From a virus: 25,178 nt of DNA. The position numbers and the translations under genes were made by a program. Every line of letters starts with the position of its first letter. Position 1 is the stretch's first letter. The stretch is from the IMG/VR virus record IMGVR_UViG_3300038552_000125, positions 1 through 25,178 of that record; one strand, given 5' to 3'. Shown piece after piece: positions 6,524-12,834 of the stretch. The notes below the pieces were generated by a model that ran no database searches, was not told the origin of the DNA, and worked only from the letters and a program-made list of their open reading frames with translations.

Positions 6524-7050
6524 AGCTCGCTGAGGCACTGGCGCTGATGCTCGAGCGCCATGGTGTGCGCCATGTTTTCGGCGTCTCCGGAGGCGCTAAC
6601 TTGCACCTGATCCATGGGATATGCGATGCCACGAAAATCCAGTTCATTCCGACGACGCACGAGTGCAATGCTGGCTTCGCTGCTGATGCGTATGCTCGTG
6701 TTGCCGGCCTTGGGGTGGCTATGGCCACGTCTGGACCGGGAGCGACAAACCTCGTTACGGCGATCGCTACGAGCTATTACGACTCGGTCCCGGTCCTCTA
6801 CATTACTGGGAACGTCGCGACGCATAGGCAAAGCAAGCCTCTTGGCGTCCGGCAATACGGATTCCAAGACCATGACATCGTAGGCAGTGTGCTGGGATTC
6901 GTGAATTCAGCACATCAGTTGAAAGCTGCTGACGAACTAGAGTTCATGGTAAGAATTCTAATAAGTCAAGCCAAAGCCCATAGGTGCGGACCTGTACTTC
7001 TAGACATTCCAGATGATCTACAACGAGCTGAAATCACTTATCGCCCATAG
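6520..7050 (+). CDS. Thiamine-diphosphate enzyme, N-terminal (Pyr) domain: first half of a split acetolactate-synthase-like enzyme
   Basis: The 176 residues match the pyrimidine-binding domain of the acetolactate synthase-like family: LMLERHGVRHVFGVSGG, PTTHECNAGFAADAYAR with the conserved glutamate E48 that activates thiamine diphosphate, SGPGATNL (71-78), and GPVLLDIPDDLQ at the end. The family is normally one chain of about 550 residues. Here the frame stops at TAG 7048-7050 right after this domain, and the rest continues in the +1 frame from 7013. The start ATG overlaps the previous stop. In sugar clusters, relatives such as YerE (yersiniose) add a two-carbon unit to a keto-sugar. That role here is inference. 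Confidence 0.82.
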   Translation: MKLAEALALMLERHGVRHVFGVSGGANLHLIHGICDATKIQFIPTTHECNAGFAADAYARVAGLGVAMATSGPGATNLVTAIATSYYDSVPVLYITGNVATHRQSKPLGVRQYGFQDHDIVGSVLGFVNSAHQLKAADELEFMVRILISQAKAHRCGPVLLDIPDDLQRAEITYRP

Positions 7051-8170
7051 CGAGCACCCGATCTTCATCTGGGGCGCAGGCATCCGGCTCTATGCAGATG
7101 AGGCTAAGAGGATCGCAGAACGTTCAGGCATACCGGTAGCTTGCACCTGGGGCGCGATAGACTTGCTGGATGCTTATCACCCACTCATGGCAGGAGGATT
7201 TGGCACACATGGAACTAGAGCAGCTAATTTCGCAGTGCAAAATAGTGATCTCATCATCAGCATCGGATGCCGCCTCGATACAAAAGCAACTGGCAGCCCG
7301 CAGCATTTTGCGAGATGCGCTAGAGTTGCAATGGTGGATATTGATCCAGCAGAAATACAAAAGTTCGACAAACTCGGAAGACAAATCGATATCGGCATCT
7401 GTCAAGACGCAGGAGAATTCCTAAAGCATCTTTCCGAACAAACATTCGGCAATTATTGGCACGATACTTGGATTAGACGAATCCAGGAATGGAAGCTGCG
7501 CTATGCCATGCCTCGCTATGCCATGCCTAAGGTAGACTGGCCTGGGGTCAATCCATACCACTTCATGCAGGCTATCGCAGAGCATACTACTAAGGAGGAC
7601 ATCATATGCACGGACACTGGCTTCGCTCTGGGCTGGACGATGCAGGCCTTTCCGTTCAAGGGGGAGAGATTCATCCACGCATTCAACATGACGCCGATGG
7701 GCTACGGCCTCCCAGCGGCTATTGGAGCCGCTTTCGCGACTGGGCGAAGAGTCGTATTGATCACTGGCGACGGCTCGATCATGATGAGTCTGCCGGAACT
7801 GGCGACGGTCAAGCGCTGGAACTTACCGATCAAGATCATCTTACTGAACAACGGTGGGCACGGTATGTGTCGACAGACCCAACGCCAATGGCTCGGTGGA
7901 AGATATCACGCGACGAGCATACAAGGTGGCCTTGGATTCCCTGATTTCGTCTTGTGCTCTGAGAGTTTCGGAATCCGGCATGCACAGACTCTATCAGGAC
8001 TGTTCCACGGGAAAGATCCAGGATTCCTGGAAGTAGAGATCCATCCAAATGCCCAGCTCGTTCCGCAAGCCAAATATAGTCAGCCGATAGAGGACGCGGA
8101 TCCGCAGCTGCCATGGGAAGAATTGTGCGAGCAGATGATCATCCCACCATTAGAGAGACCTAAACAATGA
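7013..8170 (+). CDS. Thiamine-diphosphate enzyme, central and C-terminal (PP) domains: second half of the split enzyme
   Basis: The 385 residues contain the central Rossmann-like domain (PIFIWGAGIR; SDLIISIGCRLD; MVDIDPAEI) and the diphosphate-binding domain with TPMGYGLPAAIGAA and the GDG...NN motif, G252-D253-G254 to N279-N280, which binds magnesium and thiamine diphosphate. Together with the upstream ORF it makes a complete acetolactate-synthase-like enzyme. The ATG at 7013 lies inside the end of the first half, with a 38-base overlap and no visible Shine-Dalgarno site. The upstream in-frame stop is TAG 7001-7003, so any frameshift joining the halves must fall within 7004-7050. A two-subunit enzyme, programmed frameshifting or a disabling indel all remain possible. 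The stop overlaps the methyltransferase start. Confidence 0.82.
   Translation: MIYNELKSLIAHSEHPIFIWGAGIRLYADEAKRIAERSGIPVACTWGAIDLLDAYHPLMAGGFGTHGTRAANFAVQNSDLIISIGCRLDTKATGSPQHFARCARVAMVDIDPAEIQKFDKLGRQIDIGICQDAGEFLKHLSEQTFGNYWHDTWIRRIQEWKLRYAMPRYAMPKVDWPGVNPYHFMQAIAEHTTKEDIICTDTGFALGWTMQAFPFKGERFIHAFNMTPMGYGLPAAIGAAFATGRRVVLITGDGSIMMSLPELATVKRWNLPIKIILLNNGGHGMCRQTQRQWLGGRYHATSIQGGLGFPDFVLCSESFGIRHAQTLSGLFHGKDPGFLEVEIHPNAQLVPQAKYSQPIEDADPQLPWEELCEQMIIPPLERPKQ
7499..7528 (+). repeat. Perfect 15-bp tandem duplication inside the TPP gene
   Basis: The sequence cgctatgccatgcct occurs twice without mismatch (7499-7513 and 7514-7528). It encodes RYAMPRYAMP in the linker before the diphosphate-binding domain. 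The duplication preserves the frame and looks recent, because no differences have accumulated. Confidence 0.9.
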
Positions 8171-8910
8171 GTCGTGAACGAGCACAAGCGCTGCTGTGTG
8201 AACACCTGGGTCCTTTCGGCAAGATCGATTTCCCATATGTCCAGATGGGCAACATCGACTCGCTGCACCTGTTCGGTGATACCGAGTTGATGATCCTCGC
8301 CATGTACTGGTACAACCGAGAACGCTGGAAGCGATGTCTGGATATCGGAGCTAACCTCGGATTGCATTCGATCTGCATGGCCAGGATGGGCATGTCGGTT
8401 CAGGCGTTCGAGCCAGACCCAGGCCATTACGAGCGCCTTACCCGCAATCTACAAGTCAATCATGTCGATCATTTGGTAGAACCGCGCATGGCTGCGGTGC
8501 ATATCAGGGATGGCACAGCCAACTTCGTGCGGGTGCTCAACAATCTCACCGGCAATCACCTGGAAGGCTACAAAGCAAGCTATGGCCCGCGCGAGACCAT
8601 CGAAGTGGCGATTGTGGATTGCCGTTCTCTATGGGACCAAGCGGATTTCGCGAAGATCGACTGCGAAGGCAATGAGGCGGAGATCCTTCAGACTCTGACG
8701 CACAAGGATATGGAGCATCTGCAGCTCGTCGTGGAGGTACGCAACGAGCTGGCGGCCATTGCGATATGGCATCATTTCGAAGGGCTGCGAGTGCCCATGT
8801 GGAGCCAGAAACGCGGATGGGGCCTCGTATGCGGTATGGAGGACATGCCTACCGCCAATCGCCAGGGCAGTCTCTTCATCGGCCACAAAGGCCCATGGGA
8901 GGATCTGTGA
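8167..8910 (+). CDS. FkbM family SAM-dependent methyltransferase
   Basis: The 247-residue protein has the S-adenosylmethionine motif LDIGANLGLHS (58-68), FEPDP (81-85), and the FkbM signature KIDCEGNEAEIL (163-174), followed by VVEVRNE. FkbM enzymes usually O-methylate a sugar or polyketide hydroxyl, and they are frequent in surface-glycan loci and environmental phages. The start ATG overlaps the stop of the TPP gene, and the TGA overlaps the GTG of the nucleotidyltransferase. In this operon it probably methylates the nucleotide sugar or the transferred glycan. The position methylated is unknown. Confidence 0.88.
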   Translation: MSRERAQALLCEHLGPFGKIDFPYVQMGNIDSLHLFGDTELMILAMYWYNRERWKRCLDIGANLGLHSICMARMGMSVQAFEPDPGHYERLTRNLQVNHVDHLVEPRMAAVHIRDGTANFVRVLNNLTGNHLEGYKASYGPRETIEVAIVDCRSLWDQADFAKIDCEGNEAEILQTLTHKDMEHLQLVVEVRNELAAIAIWHHFEGLRVPMWSQKRGWGLVCGMEDMPTANRQGSLFIGHKGPWEDL

Positions 8911-9314
8911 TCCATGTGCTCACCATAGGCTGCTTCGATGGGCTGCATCCTGGCCACGTCGCCCAGCTCGAGGCAGCCAGGCAGCTCGGGGACTGGCTCA
9001 GTGTCGGACTGACGGATGATGACTTGGTGCGCAAAGAGAAGGGCGAGAATCATCCATTCTTCCCATACCACGAACGCAAGATGATGCTGATGGCCCTGCG
9101 TTGCGTGGATCATGTCTTCGTCAACCTGGATACCAAGCGTTCGATCGGCAACCTTCAGCCGTATATCTATGTGAAAGGGATCGAATACAAACGCAAAGGG
9201 CTGGAGGAAGAGCAGATGTGCAAATCTCTAGGGGTCAAGATAGTCTACATCGACAGCTCTCCGGTCTATAGCTCTACCAAGCTCTTTACTGGGCGCTGGC
9301 TGAATGATCGCTAA
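8907..9314 (+). CDS. HldE C-terminal-like nucleotidyltransferase (cytidylyltransferase fold)
   Basis: The 135 residues carry CFDGLHPGHVAQL with the HxGH nucleotide-binding motif (H14, H17 from the GTG start). Near the end, YSSTKL resembles the STTK segment of HldE and glycerol-3-phosphate cytidylyltransferases. It should transfer AMP or CMP to a sugar 1-phosphate. The GTG at 8907 is preferred because it makes a GTGA overlap with the methyltransferase stop and follows GGGAGGA. ATG 8895 in the same frame would add four residues. It precedes a PfkB kinase, so the two activities of bifunctional HldE are here on separate genes. Confidence 0.85.
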   Translation: MIHVLTIGCFDGLHPGHVAQLEAARQLGDWLSVGLTDDDLVRKEKGENHPFFPYHERKMMLMALRCVDHVFVNLDTKRSIGNLQPYIYVKGIEYKRKGLEEEQMCKSLGVKIVYIDSSPVYSSTKLFTGRWLNDR

Positions 9315-10161
9315 AGAATTCGATCTGCTCGATATCGCCTCCAAGAAGAAGGCGCTCTTCTGCGGGGAGCGCATCATCGATGTCTATCATTATGTGCATC
9401 CCTTGGGCAAGCCTACGAAGGATGCCATCGTATCGGTACAGCTCGAGAATAGCGAAGAGTTCTCCGGAGGCGTGCTCGCTGCGGTCAGGCATGCGAAGCA
9501 AATCTGCGAGTCGGTGGATATATGCGATGGCGGGACAGAGATCTGGAAAGAGCGCTGGGTAGAGAGCCAGCACGTGAGAAAGCTATTCGAGGTGTATCGA
9601 GTGAATGGCTGGGAGAAACCGAAGATCCCGGACATGAATGGCTACGATGTCGTAGTAGTCCTGGACTATGGACATGGGTTTGCCACCCAGGAATTCATAA
9701 ACGCTCTGCCATCAGCCAGATACTGCGCGGCGAACGTACAGACCAACTCCGGAAACTATGGCTTCAATCTTGCTACCAAGTACACATGCCTGGATTATCT
9801 GTGCGTGGATGAGCCGGAGGCCAGGCTGGCCACACAGAACCGGGATGGCCCGATAGAGGATTCGTTGCCGGCTTTGGGAAAGATCGCCCAGAAGGTCGTG
9901 GTGACACTGGGCAAGTCAGGCGCAATTGGCTATGAGGATGGCCACATCGTCCGCTGTGCTGCTTTCACGGACACTGTCGTGGATACCATAGGGGCCGGAG
10001 ATGCATTCTTCGCGGTAACCGCCCTGGTTGCGGAAGAGGCGGATATGATGAGCTTGCTGCGCATCGGAAATGCAGCCGGTGCGCTAAAGGCCAAGATCGT
10101 AGGTCATCGCAGAGGGATTACCAAGCATGAACTTATCGCTGAGTTGCGCAGGGTTTCTTAG
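9304..10161 (+). CDS. PfkB-family sugar kinase, HldE N-terminal-like
   Basis: The 285-residue kinase has GERIIDVYHYV at 21-31 and EFSGGVLAA at 52-60, as in RfaE/HldE kinases, TLGKSGAIGY (201-210), and the PfkB signature DTIGAGDAF (227-235) with the catalytic base D233. The HldE kinase domain phosphorylates D-glycero-D-manno-heptose 7-phosphate at C1. A related heptose or other phospho-sugar is the likely substrate here. It overlaps the nucleotidyltransferase by 11 bases and the isomerase by 35 bases. The resulting bisphosphate would need a GmhB-type phosphatase, and none is seen in the window. Confidence 0.88.
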   Translation: MIAKEFDLLDIASKKKALFCGERIIDVYHYVHPLGKPTKDAIVSVQLENSEEFSGGVLAAVRHAKQICESVDICDGGTEIWKERWVESQHVRKLFEVYRVNGWEKPKIPDMNGYDVVVVLDYGHGFATQEFINALPSARYCAANVQTNSGNYGFNLATKYTCLDYLCVDEPEARLATQNRDGPIEDSLPALGKIAQKVVVTLGKSGAIGYEDGHIVRCAAFTDTVVDTIGAGDAFFAVTALVAEEADMMSLLRIGNAAGALKAKIVGHRRGITKHELIAELRRVS

Positions 10162-10663
10162 CCTTCTGTCAGATGGGCTGTGCAACGTGGTGTGCGAGGG
10201 GCCTCAATTCTCCATGGAGAACATCGGCCAGGATGCACATATCTATCTAATCGGCAATGGCGGCTCTGCGGCCATCGCGTCTCACATCGCGAACGACTTG
10301 ACCAAAGTCTGCGGGAAGCGAGCGCATGCTCTTACCGATCCGGCAATCCTCTCCTGCATGGCCAACGATTACGGCTACAAGGAAGTCTTCTCCGAGCAGC
10401 TCCACCGCCTCATGGCTCCCCAGGATTGGCTGATCGCCATCTCGAGTTCCGGCCAGAGCAAGAATATCCTGCGTGCTGTGGAGGCAGCGCATGCCTATTA
10501 CGGGAACGTAGTGACGCTCAGCGGATTCGATGCCGATAATCCTCTACGCACCAGTGGGCATACGAATTACTGGATACCGTCGCACAACTATGGAGTGGTG
10601 GAGATTTCACACTTGGCGATTCTCCACGGCATAGTCAATCCTGGCATTACTGCGCAGGCATAG
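10127..10663 (+). CDS. SIS-domain sugar-phosphate isomerase, GmhA-like
   Basis: The 178 residues contain IGNGGSAAIASHIANDL (42-58), SSSGQSKN (106-113), LSGFDADNPL (131-140) and YGVVEISHLAILHG (155-168), the layout of sedoheptulose-7-phosphate isomerase. H53, E159 and H162 fit the metal and active-site positions. The residue aligned by eye to the E. coli GmhA catalytic Glu65 is D57 here, a variation I believe also occurs in other SIS proteins of surface-glycan clusters. It would start the pathway continued by the adjacent kinase and nucleotidyltransferase. The ATG lies 35 bases inside the kinase gene. The first 30 residues are atypical, so the start is less certain. It is the last gene of the plus-strand operon. 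Confidence 0.85.
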   Translation: MNLSLSCAGFLSLLSDGLCNVVCEGPQFSMENIGQDAHIYLIGNGGSAAIASHIANDLTKVCGKRAHALTDPAILSCMANDYGYKEVFSEQLHRLMAPQDWLIAISSSGQSKNILRAVEAAHAYYGNVVTLSGFDADNPLRTSGHTNYWIPSHNYGVVEISHLAILHGIVNPGITAQA

Positions 10664-10898
10664 GATTGTCCGGATCCCCGTAGCAGTCCAGCTTGATCTT
10701 GTGCGGGGAGATGGCTGCGTTCACCCTGGGGCGAGAGTCCGTTTCCCGCACAGCGAACGGCTGCTGGCAATAGGCATCCGCCAGTTTCTTGCCGTACTTG
10801 TCGATCTGGGCATTTGCGTCCTGTCCGAGCCATGTCGATACCGTGCCACAGCCTGACAGCATCAGGATTGCAATTATTGCTGCTGCTAGCGTTTTCAT
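10647..10898 (-). CDS. Small lipoprotein, candidate lysis (spanin-like) component
   Basis: The 83-residue protein starts with a lipoprotein signal, MKTLAAAIIAILMLSGC, with lipobox LSGC and acylated C17. The mature part is about 66 residues, has two further cysteines (DAYC, KLDC), and ends DPDNPMPAQ. It should be exported and lipid-anchored, probably in the outer membrane. It is translated with the holin candidate upstream (ATGA overlap, AGGAG about five bases before the ATG) and is the last gene of the late operon, where phages often place spanins. It lacks the proline-rich character and nested arrangement typical of Rz1, and no inner-membrane partner is visible, so a spanin role is tentative. 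Its 3' end overlaps the isomerase gene by 17 bases on the opposite strand. Confidence 0.7.
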   Translation of the reverse strand: MKTLAAAIIAILMLSGCGTVSTWLGQDANAQIDKYGKKLADAYCQQPFAVRETDSRPRVNAAISPHKIKLDCYGDPDNPMPAQ

Positions 10899-11131
10899 GT
10901 CTTACTCCTCTTGCTGATGAAAGATGCCACAAGACGCTCGGCGGTATCGCCGAAGCATAACATCGTAGTGGTTACGATGCTGGCCGTAGCTGCGATTCCT
11001 TCCGATCCAAGGTTGAGTTGATATCTGTCATCGAACCATGCGATCAAAATAACCACAGGGACAGCCGATCCACCTGCGGCTGCGCGAGTTTTCCATGAGT
11101 TGTTTCGTCTGTTCTTGATCTCGCCAGTCAC
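10895..11131 (-). CDS. Holin-like small membrane protein
   Basis: The start is GTG at 11131, overlapping the tail-fibre stop as GTGA. The longer frame to 11290 overlaps the fibre gene and is rejected. The 78 residues have a basic N-terminus (KNRRNNSWKTR), a hydrophobic segment (GGSAVPVVILIAWF), a short acidic linker, a second hydrophobic stretch (GIAATASIVTTTMLCFG), and a basic tail (SKRSKT). Two spans and basic ends suit a small class II-type holin. The position next to the fibre and a lipoprotein at the end of the late operon agrees. No endolysin is present nearby, so the lysis role rests on topology and context. Confidence 0.6.
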   Translation of the reverse strand: MTGEIKNRRNNSWKTRAAAGGSAVPVVILIAWFDDRYQLNLGSEGIAATASIVTTTMLCFGDTAERLVASFISKRSKT

Positions 11132-12831
11132 TTGAATCCCCTGTAATCCATCCAGCCCTTTGTATAGATCCAAACATTCTGAGCACCTGTAGCGCGCACT
11201 CCGATCTGTCCTGAAGTATTGGTCCATTGTTGATGCGGACCGCCTACAGCGGCAACTCCAGATGTGCCGGAACCACCTATAGAAAGCCATGCATCTGACG
11301 TTCCAAAACCCGGCGCAGTATCTAAAGCCTGTGGATCAGTAATCATTAATCCATAGCTTTGTATTCCGGTAAGAGTTACGGCTACGACGCCGTTCCATTT
11401 TATACGCACCGGAGGTACATTCACTCTAAGCAACTGCCGTGATGCCGTTGAAACTGCGGCGGCGGCATTGTCCATTGTGGTCTCGATATCTTGATATGCG
11501 AAATCGCTCCCATTTTGACTAGCAGCTACCCAAGACGAGTTTGTAGGTTGTGTTTTCGTGCAACCTAAATACCTATATATCCATGTACTGTTTGGTAACT
11601 CAGCACCAGGAAGAATAGGTGTTCCATTAGATGCATAGCTAGTGATTGTCGCAGTGAATCCTATGTCTGAGATACCTGATGTAATGTTATACATCAGAAA
11701 CCAAGCATACCAAGCATTCGCACTCATCGCGGCAGCAGATAATCTGGCCCCACTGCTCATTCCTATGGCAAATGTGCTTTGTGTCTTGGTGAGACCAGAA
11801 GACAACTTGATGTATCTGGTATTCTGCGAGTCAGTTGCCATTCCAGCAGAAATATCCATTGACGTGTTGGTTCCAGAATCGCGCAATAGTTCCAATCCGT
11901 TGATGAAGTTATCGATGATATCGGGATTTGCCTTATAGATTCCGATGACACGATGCGCAGTTGTGCTTTCAGCGACTACTTCTATTCTGTCCCCTTGGGA
12001 CATCACCAGATTGACGTTGCCTTGTGTGGTAAGATTCGCACCTGGTACGATCACACATGTGCTGTCGAACAGCAGATTCATCCGCAGGCCTGCGCGTGCC
12101 GCAGTGCCGAAGCTCGTTATCGAATTCGTACCTGTGATGTGGGCGTAATCACCGCCATTGTTGTAGATATCGATTGCTGCTGCAGAGGCTTCCGATGTAC
12201 CGTAGGCATTGCCTCCGAAGATCGGGACCGATGGATTGATTGCCGTCAGAATCCCGTAAGATGCAGCGCTCAGGCCAGCATCGAGACCGCCTGCCGTCAT
12301 GTTAACGACGACCTGGGTTGATCCAGAAGCCGAAGAAGCGGATCGAATCACTCCATATGCGCTACTCGGTGGGCCAGTCACCGAAAACTTGACTCTGCGA
12401 TTGACCTCCGCGGCGCCGGCTGCGGTCTGATCGCCCACCAGCGAGAATTGCTGCGCATTGATGAATGTCGGCGTAGGAGCCGCAGTCCATTCTTCTCCGG
12501 AACTCTGGCTGATGTCGTTGATGCCGGAGAGATCGTCCTTCGTCCAATATGGCGAAGTCGGAGGATCCGCATCAGTGGAAGGAGCGAACACGACTGTGAA
12601 CGTCTGGCTCTCCGGGAACCAGACCTCGCCACCGCTGGGCAGATTGCCGCCGGAATCCAGAACGATCGGATTGCTCCAGGCGGTTGCTCCCAGCGGATCC
12701 TTGTAGACCGTCTGCTTGGTGGTCGTCTCGTTCATGTAGAAGAAGAGCTGGCCACCATTGGCCGGCGTATTGCCGCCAGGAATGAACTGCGTGGACTGGA
12801 TCGGATCGGGAGCGAGGAAACAGGTAGGCAT
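11128..12831 (-). CDS. Tail fibre or receptor-binding protein
   Basis: The 567-residue protein opens with a segment (about residues 1-105) of the type that attaches podovirus fibres to the tail: FIPGGNTPANGGQLFFYMN, TVYKDPLGATAWSNPIVLD, SGGEVWFPESQTFTVVF. The rest is rich in S, T, G and A with little charge, typical of beta-structured fibres, and ends WIYTKGWMDYRGFK. It should be the virion part that recognises the host surface. The middle, encoded by about 11300-11950, is visibly AT-richer than the neighbouring genes, which may reflect exchange of the receptor-binding part. No pectate-lyase-type spike repeat or depolymerase motif is evident. It follows the ejection-protein gene after three bases. 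Confidence 0.78.
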   Translation of the reverse strand: MPTCFLAPDPIQSTQFIPGGNTPANGGQLFFYMNETTTKQTVYKDPLGATAWSNPIVLDSGGNLPSGGEVWFPESQTFTVVFAPSTDADPPTSPYWTKDDLSGINDISQSSGEEWTAAPTPTFINAQQFSLVGDQTAAGAAEVNRRVKFSVTGPPSSAYGVIRSASSASGSTQVVVNMTAGGLDAGLSAASYGILTAINPSVPIFGGNAYGTSEASAAAIDIYNNGGDYAHITGTNSITSFGTAARAGLRMNLLFDSTCVIVPGANLTTQGNVNLVMSQGDRIEVVAESTTAHRVIGIYKANPDIIDNFINGLELLRDSGTNTSMDISAGMATDSQNTRYIKLSSGLTKTQSTFAIGMSSGARLSAAAMSANAWYAWFLMYNITSGISDIGFTATITSYASNGTPILPGAELPNSTWIYRYLGCTKTQPTNSSWVAASQNGSDFAYQDIETTMDNAAAAVSTASRQLLRVNVPPVRIKWNGVVAVTLTGIQSYGLMITDPQALDTAPGFGTSDAWLSIGGSGTSGVAAVGGPHQQWTNTSGQIGVRATGAQNVWIYTKGWMDYRGFK

Positions 12832-12834
12832 GTC

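Noticed and set aside
6376-6873. 165-residue minus-strand ORF
   Set aside because: It is antisense to the 56-residue gene and the conserved TPP Pyr domain.
10660-10700. Bidirectional terminator at the convergent junction
   Set aside because: Only a short GGATCC palindrome is visible, with no stem followed by a T-run on either strand.
11128-11700. Diversity-generating retroelement at the 3' end of the fibre gene
   Set aside because: No reverse transcriptase or template-repeat copy is present in the window, so there is nothing to support it.
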